This document shows, piece by piece, positions 27,506-36,800 of a stretch of DNA of 64,000 nt. The notes below the pieces were generated by a model that saw only the letters and a list, made by a program, of their open reading frames with translations, was not told the origin of the DNA and ran no database searches. Numbering within the stretch: position 1 is the stretch's first letter; each line of letters starts with the position of its first letter. The stretch spans positions 85,985-149,984 of the forward strand of contig CASGDV010000023.1 of NCBI GenBank assembly GCA_949300335.1. The letters run 5' to 3'. A program made the position numbers and the translations under genes. The stretch is from an uncultured Bacteroidales bacterium. Lineage in GTDB: Bacteria; Bacteroidota; Bacteroidia; Bacteroidales; UBA932.

Positions 27506-28348
27506 ATGAAGAAAATATTTATTCTGGCTGTTTTGACTTTGGTGCCGCTTATGGCATTCGCTCAGGCACAGATTGTAACGAAAAAGATGAAGCTTGAGGA
27601 TTTTCCTGAGAAAATAACGAAGGTGGTGCTCACGGGCAACGGGTTTTATGATGAGACGCTCAAGGATGAAATAAGGGGAAGATGGCATGTGTCTCCGTTT
27701 GAATTCTGTACTATGGATGAATTCAATTCTATGAAGACCAGTCCGGACTATTACTTTCTGGTTACGGTGAAGGGGCAGTTCAGAAAAGAGTCTGAACCGG
27801 GAATAGAAATGCTGTCCCTTGTCAAGGGGGGCGAGGGTGCTGACAAGAGCATCGACAATATGCTTGAGGTTGTTACGATACCGGTATGTTCCGCCGATTC
27901 CCCGTCCGGAAGGGAACTGGTTTATATGCCGGCGCTGCTTGATATAATTCAGGAACAGGTGGTTCTGTCCATGGAAAAGGATGTGAATGCATATACAGGC
28001 CTGAGCAACTATACAATCCAGTTGAGCAAGGCTGACAAGTTCAATATCATATTTTCCGAGGACGACCTTTCTTCGGAAATAACGGATAAAACAAAGCAGC
28101 TGCTGTTTGACAAATATATGTCCGTGGATACCGAAGAGAATGTGGATGATATTTTCATGAGTGATGCACCGCAGACTCTTGTAAGTTATACGGTAGCACC
28201 TTCCGACCCTGTAATCGGGTCATATTGCTATAAGATGCTTATCGATTCGGAAACACATAAGTTGTATTATTACAGAAAACACAGAATCACCAAGAAGACC
28301 GGTGCAGGTTTTCTGTATGAGGATATAAAAAGGATAGCCAGCAGATAG
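27506..28348 (+). CDS. Secreted hypothetical protein
   Basis: I do not recognise the family. The 280-residue protein starts at MKKIFILAVLTLVPLMAFAQAQ, a clear signal peptide with cleavage after AFA, so it is periplasmic or outer-membrane associated. The mature part has no transmembrane helix. It is mixed alpha/beta with acidic stretches (FSEDDLSSEITDKTKQ, DTEENVDDIF) and ends in a basic segment rich in Tyr, Lys and Arg (YYRKHRITKKTG). Its stop is 8 nt before the M16 peptidase gene, suggesting a shared transcript. Bacteroidales genomes carry similar short secreted proteins of unknown role. Confidence 0.75.
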   Translation: MKKIFILAVLTLVPLMAFAQAQIVTKKMKLEDFPEKITKVVLTGNGFYDETLKDEIRGRWHVSPFEFCTMDEFNSMKTSPDYYFLVTVKGQFRKESEPGIEMLSLVKGGEGADKSIDNMLEVVTIPVCSADSPSGRELVYMPALLDIIQEQVVLSMEKDVNAYTGLSNYTIQLSKADKFNIIFSEDDLSSEITDKTKQLLFDKYMSVDTEENVDDIFMSDAPQTLVSYTVAPSDPVIGSYCYKMLIDSETHKLYYYRKHRITKKTGAGFLYEDIKRIASR

Positions 28349-28356
28349 GTGGTCTT

Positions 28357-29595
28357 ATGATATTCGGTCATACGGACAGCGGTATGCAGTATGCTGTCAG
28401 GAGAGGTTGGTCTCAAGTGGCTTATTGCGCCTTGAGCATCAAGTGCGGAACGCGCAGTGAAGGGCATTTCCATAACGGGATTGCCCATTTTGCCGAACAT
28501 ACGGTCTTCAAAGGGACGGATAAAAGAAGCGCATCTGCAATAAGCAGCTGCCTGGACAAACTCGGAGGTGAACTGAATGCCTATACCACAAAAGAGGAGA
28601 TAGTAATACACGCTACCGTACTCAAGGAGGATCTTAAAAAAGCCGTTTCCCTTCTTATGGATCTGGCGGTTTTCCCGTCTTTCCCTGAAAATGAAATAGA
28701 AACGGAAAAAGGAGTTGTGATAGACGAGATAAAGTCTTACAAGGATTCTCCTTCAGAGGAAATCTATGACCGTTTTGAGGAACTGCTTTTCAAGGGGCAC
28801 CCGTTGTCTCTTCCCATTCTCGGCACAGCTGCATCGGTAAGGAAGATTTCATCCGGTGAACTGAGGGCTTTCGTAAAGGAAAAGTTTGTACCGGAAATGA
28901 TGGCGCTTACAATTGTTGCAGATATTGAGGAGAAAAGGATGGCGGAGATTGTTTCCAGAACTGCCGAAAAATATTTCGGACGGATATCGGGAGGAGCAGT
29001 GCCGGTTGCCGGTTGTTTTCAGAAACAGGATGTTGCCAATCCTCCTTTCGAGATACAGGTGGCGAAAAGGAACTATCAGGTGAATTGCATCGTAGGTACT
29101 ACGGCTCCGTCCCTGTATGATGAAGAAGACAGGATTGCCACGATTCTTCTTTGCAATATAGTCGGCGGTCCGGCATCCAATTCAATACTCAATGCCGTAC
29201 TCAGGGAAAAACACGGCTGGGTCTATGGAGTTGAGTGCAATTATACGCAGTATTCGGATACGGGTATTGTTGCCATCAGTTTAGGGTGCGACCGGGACAA
29301 TATGGATAAGTGCTTCAAGGCTATGGACAGGGAACTCCTGAGGCTTCAGGAAAACTGTTTGAGCGGAAGAAAACTTGCTGCGGCAAAACGCCAGCTGCTC
29401 GGACAACTGGCAATCAGTTCCGATAACGGCGAAGCACAATGCCTTTCGATGGGCAAAGGTCTTATTTCATATGGAAAGATTATGGCTGATTCCGAGGTTC
29501 GCGATAAAATAGAGTCGGTCACGGCCGATAAGATAAATGAAATGGCAGGACGGCTTTTCTGCAGGTCGGGTTTGTCTAAACTGGTATATTTATAG
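28357..29595 (+). CDS. M16-family zinc peptidase
   Basis: Pitrilysin/insulinase-family metallopeptidase of about 412 residues, the one-unit size of the processing-peptidase subfamily. The inverted zinc motif HFAEHTVFKG (HxxEH, about residues 44-48) and the distal Glu in the EKGVVIDEIKSY segment are visible, so it should be catalytically active. A second M16 C domain (about 165-340) includes GGPASNSILNAVLREKHGWVYG. No signal peptide, so cytoplasmic action on peptides is expected. It sits between a secreted hypothetical and an O-methyltransferase on one strand. Confidence 0.93.
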   Translation: MIFGHTDSGMQYAVRRGWSQVAYCALSIKCGTRSEGHFHNGIAHFAEHTVFKGTDKRSASAISSCLDKLGGELNAYTTKEEIVIHATVLKEDLKKAVSLLMDLAVFPSFPENEIETEKGVVIDEIKSYKDSPSEEIYDRFEELLFKGHPLSLPILGTAASVRKISSGELRAFVKEKFVPEMMALTIVADIEEKRMAEIVSRTAEKYFGRISGGAVPVAGCFQKQDVANPPFEIQVAKRNYQVNCIVGTTAPSLYDEEDRIATILLCNIVGGPASNSILNAVLREKHGWVYGVECNYTQYSDTGIVAISLGCDRDNMDKCFKAMDRELLRLQENCLSGRKLAAAKRQLLGQLAISSDNGEAQCLSMGKGLISYGKIMADSEVRDKIESVTADKINEMAGRLFCRSGLSKLVYL

Positions 29596-29602
29596 TCTTG
29601 TC

Positions 29603-30238
29603 ATGGATGCGGTAGAAAAATACATGGAAGATAAATCCTCTCCCGAGTCGGCGGCGCTGCAGTGGGTGAGAAAGCAGACGTTTCTAAGAACAAACTACGG
29701 CAGGATGCTGTCCGGACCTGTTCAGGGCAGGCTGCTCTCATTGCTGGTGAAGATGCTGAGGCCGGCCAGAATTCTTGAAATAGGAACGTTTACAGGATAT
29801 TCCACCATCTGTCTTGCCGAAGGGCTGGAGCCGGGCGGAATGGTAGATACCCTTGAAATAAACGATGAACTTGAGGACCTCATATTGGAAGGTTTTGCCA
29901 TGGCCGGAGTGAATGACAGGGTTAATCTTCTGATTGGAGATGCAAAACTGTCATTGAAATCCCTTTCGGAAAACAGGTACGATCTTGTCTTCATGGATGC
30001 CAACAAAAGGGAGTATTCCGAATATTTCGACCTGTTTTTCGACATGGTGAATCCGGGAGGGTTCATAATTGCCGACAATGTACTTTGGGACGGGAAAGTT
30101 TGCATGGATCCCATGCCGCAGGACAGACAGACCAGAGGAATCGATGATTTCAACAGAAAAATAAAACAGGACCCACGTGTGGAGTCCTGTATCATTCCGA
30201 TTCGTGACGGCTTGAATCTGATTCGTAAAATAGGTTGA
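29603..30238 (+). CDS. Class I SAM-dependent O-methyltransferase
   Basis: Member of the catechol/caffeoyl-CoA O-methyltransferase-like family (Methyltransf_3), using SAM and a divalent metal. The SAM-binding glycine motif ILEIGTFTGYST, the acidic VDTLEIND that contacts ribose, and the metal-binding Asp region FMDANKREY ... IIADNVLWDG are present. The start at 29603 (MDAVEKYMEDKS) lies 7 nt after the M16 stop; the frame extends upstream only within that gene. 211 residues. The small-molecule acceptor is unknown. Confidence 0.92.
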   Translation: MDAVEKYMEDKSSPESAALQWVRKQTFLRTNYGRMLSGPVQGRLLSLLVKMLRPARILEIGTFTGYSTICLAEGLEPGGMVDTLEINDELEDLILEGFAMAGVNDRVNLLIGDAKLSLKSLSENRYDLVFMDANKREYSEYFDLFFDMVNPGGFIIADNVLWDGKVCMDPMPQDRQTRGIDDFNRKIKQDPRVESCIIPIRDGLNLIRKIG

Positions 30239-30252
30239 TTCCCCGTCCGGAT

Positions 30253-30819
30253 TTATTTCACTCTTTCTCCGTATGAACGGTCGGTAGTGTTCACTCTGAT
30301 CTTTTCACCTTGATTGATGAAGAGCGGAACCATTATTTTCGCTCCTGTTTCCAGAATGGCCTCCTTCAAGGCGCTGGTCGAAGCCGTATCTCCTTTTACA
30401 GCAGGTTCCGTATAAGTCACTTCCATTTCTACATAGGTAGGAAGTTCACATGTAAGGCATCTTTCCTCATCGGCGATGAACATCATTTCCACATGCTGTC
30501 CCTCTTTCATCAGGTCTGCATTGTCTACAAGATCTTCTCCGAGGTGAATCTGCTCGAATGTTTCCTCATGCATGAAATTGTATCCGTCTTCATCCTTGTA
30601 AAGGAACTGGTAAGGACGTCTTTCAACATTTATGGTTTCTATTTTTGCACCTGCAGTGAAAGTGTTCTCAAGAATCCTTCCGTTCTCCAGATTGCGGAGC
30701 TTCGTTTTTACGAATGCTGGACCTTTACCTGGTTTTACATGCTGGAACCATACTATCGAGCATGGCTTTCCGTTGAAATTAAGATATAATCCGTTTTTGA
30801 AATCAGCTGTTGTTGCCAT
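30253..30819 (-). CDS. efp: Translation elongation factor P
   Basis: Three-domain OB-fold protein that binds stalled ribosomes between P and E sites and promotes peptide-bond formation at polyproline stretches. Full length at 188 residues. The tip loop of domain I reads KPGKGPAFV, placing Lys32 at the position that is post-translationally modified in other bacteria; no modification gene is in the window. The C-terminal GDTASTSALKEAILETG and MVPLFINQGEKIRVNT segments are typical. It has its own promoter immediately behind the ispH stop. Confidence 0.96.
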   Translation of the reverse strand: MATTADFKNGLYLNFNGKPCSIVWFQHVKPGKGPAFVKTKLRNLENGRILENTFTAGAKIETINVERRPYQFLYKDEDGYNFMHEETFEQIHLGEDLVDNADLMKEGQHVEMMFIADEERCLTCELPTYVEMEVTYTEPAVKGDTASTSALKEAILETGAKIMVPLFINQGEKIRVNTTDRSYGERVK

Positions 30820-30857
30820 ATTGTAAGTGTTTATATATTAATATCCGATGAAGTCTG

Positions 30858-30889
30858 CAAAAATAATCATAAGTTGCATTTTCTGCAAA
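30858..30889 (-). promoter_or_regulatory. Promoter for efp
   Basis: On the minus strand TTTG (30886-30889), a 20-nt spacer and TATTTTTG (30858-30865), a full consensus match. It ends next to the ispH stop and gives a leader of about 30 nt. Confidence 0.72.
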
Positions 30890-30890
30890 T

Positions 30891-31871
30891 TTACAGGTTG
30901 TTTTCCCGTATTTTGGATGCTACTTCTTCCAGTAGCCACTTAGGGGTGGATGTTGCTCCGCATACTCCTACCTTGTCATCTTCCCTGAACCATTCCTTTT
31001 TTATCTCATCAGAGGATCCGATATGGTATGTCCTTATGTTCAATGACTTGCATAAATCGCAAAGGATTTTTCCATTTGAACTGGCTTTCCCTAAAACGAA
31101 TATTATGACATCGTGCGCCAATGCAAATTTCGATAGTTTTTCATGTCTGGATGCAACCTGGGAGCATATCGTGTTATGGATGGACAATATGGCTTTGCCC
31201 TTGAATCTTTCCAGTGACAGTTCGTTCGCCCTGGACATCATCTCTTCAAGTCGGGAGCATATTGAAGAATATTCGGCCGGACTTTTGGTCGTCTGCGAAA
31301 AGACTTCCGTTTTCTTGAACAGGCTGATTGTACCGTCTTCAATATATCCAAGCATCATTTTCATGTCTTCTATGACAATGGCATTGTCATCTACCTGACC
31401 GAGCAGTCCGAGTACTTCGGCATGTCCTATCTTACCGAAAATGATTATCTGTCCGTCGGTCCCTTCCGAGCTGAACCGCTCATATGCCGTTCTGATATTT
31501 TTTTGAAGCTGGAGCACTACGGGACAGGTGCAGTCAACGATTCTGAATCCTATCGCTTCTGCCTGCCTGTAAGTTTTTGGCGGTTCGCCGTGGGCCCTGA
31601 TCAGAAGATATTCCCCATCCACGCTTTTCATGTAGTTGAGGTCGTCCTTGTCTATCGTGACCAGTCCTTTTCTTTCAAGTCGTGCAAGTTCCGAATCATT
31701 ATGGACTATCGCTCCAAGGGAAAACAGTTTTTTCCCTTGCCCCCTGTCATTCCGGTCCGCAGACTGGTCCATAGGCAGGTCCAGAAAATCTTCCGCTTTG
31801 CTGATGGCCCTTATTACACCGGCACAAAAGCCGGAATTAGTATCGACGTCAACAGTTATTCCCATATCCAA
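30891..31871 (-). CDS. ispH: 4-hydroxy-3-methylbut-2-enyl diphosphate reductase
   Basis: Iron-sulfur enzyme that makes IPP and DMAPP in the last step of the methylerythritol phosphate isoprenoid pathway. The three cluster cysteines are visible in NSGFCAGV (about 16), DCTCPVV (about 109) and GVCGATSTP (about 302), together with the conserved AHGEPP and IFGKIGHAEV segments. The 326-residue length is slightly above average because of an extra stretch near residues 35-60. MDMGI offers two possible Met starts two codons apart. It begins 6 nt after the cmk stop. Confidence 0.95.
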   Translation of the reverse strand: MDMGITVDVDTNSGFCAGVIRAISKAEDFLDLPMDQSADRNDRGQGKKLFSLGAIVHNDSELARLERKGLVTIDKDDLNYMKSVDGEYLLIRAHGEPPKTYRQAEAIGFRIVDCTCPVVLQLQKNIRTAYERFSSEGTDGQIIIFGKIGHAEVLGLLGQVDDNAIVIEDMKMMLGYIEDGTISLFKKTEVFSQTTKSPAEYSSICSRLEEMMSRANELSLERFKGKAILSIHNTICSQVASRHEKLSKFALAHDVIIFVLGKASSNGKILCDLCKSLNIRTYHIGSSDEIKKEWFREDDKVGVCGATSTPKWLLEEVASKIRENNL

Positions 31872-31877
31872 TGAATT

Positions 31878-32573
31878 TTACCTGGTGCAAAATCTGTCTT
31901 TTATGACTTGTCTTATCCAGTCCATCTGCTGTTCCATGGTCATCTCCGAATTGTCCAGTACGATGGCATCGGGAGCCATGGTCAGAGGAGATACTTCCCT
32001 ATGCGAATCGATGTAATCCCGTTCTTCTATGTTCTTCAATACATCTTCGAAACTTACGGCATTCCCTTTCGATATAAGTTCATCCGTACGTCTTCTTGCA
32101 CGTACCTCCGGATCTGCCGTCATGAATATCTTGAGTTCCGCATCGGGGAAAACGGTGGTACCGATATCCCTTCCATCCATGACGACACGCCTCTTCCGTC
32201 CGAATTCCCTCAACTTGTAATTGACGAAATTCCTTACGGACGGGAGTGCCGCTATCGGACTGACCTTGTCGGATACGGCGAGGGAGCGTATGTCTTTTTC
32301 AATACATCTTCCCCCGATGAATGTCCTGCTTCCTTGCGGTCCGCTTTCGAAATGGATATCCAGATTCTCCAGACTTTTTTTCAGGGAAAATTCGTCTATG
32401 TTTCCATTCTGACCTATAAATCCGTTTTCCATGGCGAAAAGGGTCACGCCCCTGTACAATGCGCCGGAGTCCAGATACAGAAAGGAGAATTCCGCGGCAA
32501 TAGACTTCGCGAACGAACTTTTGCCAGTTGACGAGTAGCCGTCAATGGCGATGATTATGTCTGGTATAAGCAT
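31878..32573 (-). CDS. cmk: (d)CMP kinase
   Basis: Phosphorylates CMP and dCMP with ATP, supplying CTP and dCTP. The start at 32573 (MLIPDIIIAIDGYSSTGKSS) gives the typical 231 residues with the P-loop DGYSSTGKSS near the N-terminus; upstream codons in frame have no similarity. Other family landmarks are YLDSGALYRGVT, the DGRDIGTTVFPDA CMP-binding segment and the lid ARRRTDE. It is first in the cmk-ispH pair. Confidence 0.94.
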   Translation of the reverse strand: MLIPDIIIAIDGYSSTGKSSFAKSIAAEFSFLYLDSGALYRGVTLFAMENGFIGQNGNIDEFSLKKSLENLDIHFESGPQGSRTFIGGRCIEKDIRSLAVSDKVSPIAALPSVRNFVNYKLREFGRKRRVVMDGRDIGTTVFPDAELKIFMTADPEVRARRRTDELISKGNAVSFEDVLKNIEERDYIDSHREVSPLTMAPDAIVLDNSEMTMEQQMDWIRQVIKDRFCTR

Positions 32574-32593
32574 TCGGTACACGTTTATTTCAG

Positions 32594-32601
32594 CAAAATT
32601 A
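32594..32601 (-). promoter_or_regulatory. -7 element for cmk-ispH
   Basis: CAAAATTA on the plus strand reads TAATTTTG on the minus strand, 21 nt before the cmk start codon. No TTTG at the standard upstream distance (one only 12 nt away). Confidence 0.38.
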
Positions 32602-32688
32602 TAAATTTTTATGCAAAGAGCGAAATTTGTCCGATATTTGTATTGGAACACCGGCTTTGATCTTTTTATGAATTTTGAAATGAACGGT

Positions 32689-33837
32689 ATGAAACTTCTG
32701 ATAATTGACGATGAAAGGTCCATAAGAAATTCCCTTAAGGAAATACTTATGGATGAAGGTTATGATGTTGATGTGGCCGAAGACGGACTCAAGGGCTGCG
32801 AGATGGCCGAGAAGGAGAAATACAATGCGATATTCTGTGATATCAAGATGCCGCAGATGGACGGTCTAGAGGTGCTTGGAAGATTGAATGAAGAGGGAAT
32901 CGATTCGGCAGTCATAATGATTTCCGGGCACGGAGATATCGATACGGCCGTAGAATGCATCAAGAAAGGAGCTTTCGATTTTATCCAGAAGCCTCTCGAC
33001 CTGAACAGGATTCTGATAACGATAAAGAATGCCACGGACAAGGTTTCCCTTGTCAAGGAAACGAGGATGCTGAAGAAAAAAGTGTACGGACAGGAGATGA
33101 TAGGTGAGTCAGAGGCAATCCAGCATATCCGGGAAATGATAGACAAGGTCGCTCCGACGGATGCCAGAGTCCTGATTACAGGATCTAACGGTACGGGCAA
33201 GGAACTTGTGGCGAGAAGCCTTCATCAGAAGAGCAACAGATCGTCAATGCCATATGTGGAAGTCAATTGTGCCGCAATACCATCTGAACTGATAGAAAGC
33301 GAATTGTTCGGTCATGAAAAAGGAGCATTTACCTCCGCAATCAAACAGCATAAGGGCAAGTTCGAACAGGCCGACGGAGGTACGCTTTTCCTGGATGAGA
33401 TAGGTGACATGAGTCTGGCTGCCCAGGCCAAGGTCCTCAGAGTGCTTCAGGAGAAGAAACTGTCAAGAGTGGGAAGTGACAAGGACATTACTGTGGATGT
33501 CAGGGTCCTTGCCGCTACAAACAAGAATCTGAAGGAGGAAATCGAGAAAGGCAATTTCCGAGAGGACCTGTATCACAGGCTCAGCGTGATAGTAATCAAG
33601 GTTCCCACTTTGGATGAAAGAAAATCGGATATCCCTTTGCTCGTGAAGTATTTCATTGATCAGATATGTTCGGAGACAGGTATGTCATACCGGGAAATCG
33701 AGCCGGATGCCATGACACTGCTTGTCGGGAAAACGTGGACAGGCAACATCCGTGAGTTGCGCAATGTCGTTGAACGTCTGCTGATTCTTTCCGGCAGTTC
33801 GATTACTGCGCAGGATGTGAAGGATTATGTCCTGTAG
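32689..33837 (+). CDS. Sigma54-type response regulator lacking the DNA-binding domain
   Basis: NtrC-family two-component regulator of 382 residues. The receiver domain (1-120) has the phospho-acceptor Asp51 in FCDIKMPQMDG. The AAA+ activator domain (about 135-365) has Walker A GSNGTGKE (about 165), Walker B LFLDEIGDM and the R-finger region. The sigma54-contact loop reads GAFTSA (about 212-217) instead of GAFTGA. The protein ends right after the domain's C-terminal helices (ELRNVVERLLILSG, then ITAQDVKDYVL) with no Fis-type helix-turn-helix. So it should activate sigma54 polymerase without a specific DNA site, as reported for FlgR-like proteins. The likely partner kinase is the convergent gene, whose end overlaps by 35 bp. 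Confidence 0.93.
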   Translation: MKLLIIDDERSIRNSLKEILMDEGYDVDVAEDGLKGCEMAEKEKYNAIFCDIKMPQMDGLEVLGRLNEEGIDSAVIMISGHGDIDTAVECIKKGAFDFIQKPLDLNRILITIKNATDKVSLVKETRMLKKKVYGQEMIGESEAIQHIREMIDKVAPTDARVLITGSNGTGKELVARSLHQKSNRSSMPYVEVNCAAIPSELIESELFGHEKGAFTSAIKQHKGKFEQADGGTLFLDEIGDMSLAAQAKVLRVLQEKKLSRVGSDKDITVDVRVLAATNKNLKEEIEKGNFREDLYHRLSVIVIKVPTLDERKSDIPLLVKYFIDQICSETGMSYREIEPDAMTLLVGKTWTGNIRELRNVVERLLILSGSSITAQDVKDYVL

Positions 33838-36800
33838 CCTTTTTCGGAAGCCTTACTATGAAGCAGGCTCCTCTTGTCACATATGATTTCCTGTAAGAGA
33901 TGTCTCCCTGGCATTTCTCTATGATGTTGCGGCATATGGCAAGTCCGAGACCGGTTCCTCCGCTTTTCGTCGTGAAATTCGGGGTAAACAGTTTTTCAAG
34001 ATTTTCATCCTTGACTCCGGGGCCGTTGTCCTCGAACACTATGTCATAGAAGCCGTCCGTATTGCTGTTCCGCAAACTGATTATGATTCGTCCCGGAGTA
34101 ATTTCCAGGCCATCCTCCTGCTGTTCTTTCTGCATTATTTCTATTGCCTGAATTGCATTCGTGATGAGATTTACGAAGACTCTTATGAGCTGAGGCTTCG
34201 GTGCCAGTACAACGGCATCATTCATGCCGATGTAGGTGATTTCTATGTTGTCCTTGTTGTCGAAGATAGCCAGCTGGTCCTTGAGTGTCTTGTCCAGATC
34301 CAGGGTTACAGGCTCTTCGCTGTACAATTTGGCAAAAGTCGAGAATTCGTTTGCCGTATCCGTCAGGATGTCTATATGCTCGAGTATTATGGCGGATACC
34401 TTGTCGAATTTTTCTTCCCAGGCGGGATCGTTGCGCTGTTTGAGTCTGATGAGCCTCTGTATTTCCAGTTTGATAGGAGTCAGAGGATTTTTTATTTCAT
34501 GGGCAACCTGTCTGGCCATTTCGCTCCAGGCCTTGTCTCTTTCCGCCTGGGCAAGCTTTTTAGTGCTGTCTGACAGATCATGTACCATTCTGTTGTAAGC
34601 ATCGACCAAGGTCGATATCTCATCCTCTCTTTTGTATATGATATATTCGAGTCCGTGAATGTCGGCAGAGCTCATTTTCTGTCCCATTTCTATCAATGGA
34701 CGGAACATCGCATTCACTACCGAAGTACTTATTATCAATGTCACGACAAGCAGGATGATGAAGAGGTTGATGATTGTTGCCGCATGGAAAAACGCATCGC
34801 TCTTGAATACATAGCTCTGGTCGGTATACGGTGTGCTCAGTATCGCTATCATTTTTCCGGAACCGTTGAATATCGGAGCATACAAAGTAAAGTATTTCAT
34901 GTTTCTGAAATGCTCCTTGTGCATATAGTATCTCTGGTTGCGGTATTTGATGTTGTAGAATGCTTCTTCATTCATTCTTGAACCTATGAGCATTCTGTCG
35001 AATACTTCAGGAGCGGTCGAACGGAAAACCTTTCCTCCGGGAGTATACAGCGTTATGTCCGATTTTGTGGTGTTGCTTATGCTTTCCAGAATCTTGATCA
35101 GTTCCGAAGAATTGAAGGAATGGTAGTCGATTATGTATTTAGATTCCGTAGCGATGAGTGCCTGCAGCGTGTTTATTTTGCTTGACATCATCGATTTCAT
35201 GTTTGCGTCATTCCGTCTGTATACGAAGGTGACGCTGACCGTTGCCATGATTACCAGAGTAAGGAAAAGCGAAATGAAAAGCGTCGTGTTTATTCTGGAC
35301 CTGAAATAGTTCTTCCTGAATATCTTTTTAGATGCATTCTTTCCGGACAATATATAGAGACAGGCATATGCTATGAGCATGAGGTAGGAGAATGTAACGA
35401 AATACGTCATAGGTCCTCTTACCGGTCTTGATATGATTATGTACTCTTCGTTTGAAATCGTACTGATGAAATGTATGTATCCGTTCTTTTTGAACCATTT
35501 GTTGCCCTGTACTATTTCCGCTCTTATGGTCGGACTCATTATCATTGGATAGGCATAATTCCCCTTGTATGATATCAGCCTGTTGGAAATGTATTTGGAA
35601 TACGAGTAAATTGCCGGAAGATGCACGTCTTCCGGTCTCGAGTAGTCATTGAATATGCTGTAGTAGCCTTTGTCCTCCTTGTTAGTCCTTGGCTCTATTT
35701 CCAGAATCATTCTGGAAAATGTCTTGCTGGAGGAGTCGAAGAAGATGAATTGTCCGAGATATCTTGACCTGTGATTGGCGTCGTAGCTGTGGATGAATCT
35801 GGAATTCGGGGCTATGGGAGTCCCGTCAATGAACATGTTGTTTATATAGTTCATCGCCTGCTGGTCAGAGCTGCTTACCAATGAGACCCTGATGTCATAT
35901 TTCTGGGAAACTCTTGTGAAATAGTTTTCGTTGATGCGGTTCAGGATGATGAGGTTGTTCCTTCCGCTCATTGCCAGCGATGCAATTATCGGGTCGTCCT
36001 GTATGGCATCTTCCACCGAACGCAGCTGCAGTTCAAGAGCCAGGTATCTGTCTACAGCAAGGCGGTTGCACCAGACCATTATGCGGTTCTGTTCTTTCGC
36101 AAAACCGAGAACTCCGGAAACTATTGTAAAATACAGCGAGCAGAACAATGCGAAAAACAGCAGGAATGATTTAGAAAACAAGTTGAATCTCAGTCCAGTA
36201 AGTTTTTCTAGTACGGGATTGAGCATCTGTATCAGGAACAGACATGCCGTGAGCAGAGATGTATATGACAGATATACAATGAATGTGTATATGGTGACAT
36301 CATCCCATCTGAACAGTTCAAGGGAAATGTTGGAGTTGATTATCAGACTTTTGAGGGTGTTGTGCGTGTAACAGAAACAGATAACGGCCAGAATTGCCAC
36401 GGTAGTCATGTAGACTGCGTAGAGGAGTCTGCTGTTTTTCCTGAAAAGGTATCTGAGGAGCGTCCTTCTTATCGTATAGGTTGAAATCGCAATCAGAAGT
36501 ACCGTTATGTTGAATGTTATCAGGATGCCGAATGACGAGAATAATTTGCCTTCCGCATATATGTTCGGAGAGAAGAAATCCGAGGTTCCCTGAAGCTGCT
36601 GTCCCCAAAGGACGGCCGTAGCGGTGGCGATGATGAGGAATGCAAGCATTATGAAATATACGCGTATGCTTTTATGTCTTCCGAGATACAGGACAAATGC
36701 TATGCAGACTATGAGCAGGGCCATCCATCTTAGAAAAGAATTTGCAAAGATAGGAGTGTTGCCTCCGTATTCGGATATCAGTTTGAAGACAGGTTTGCCC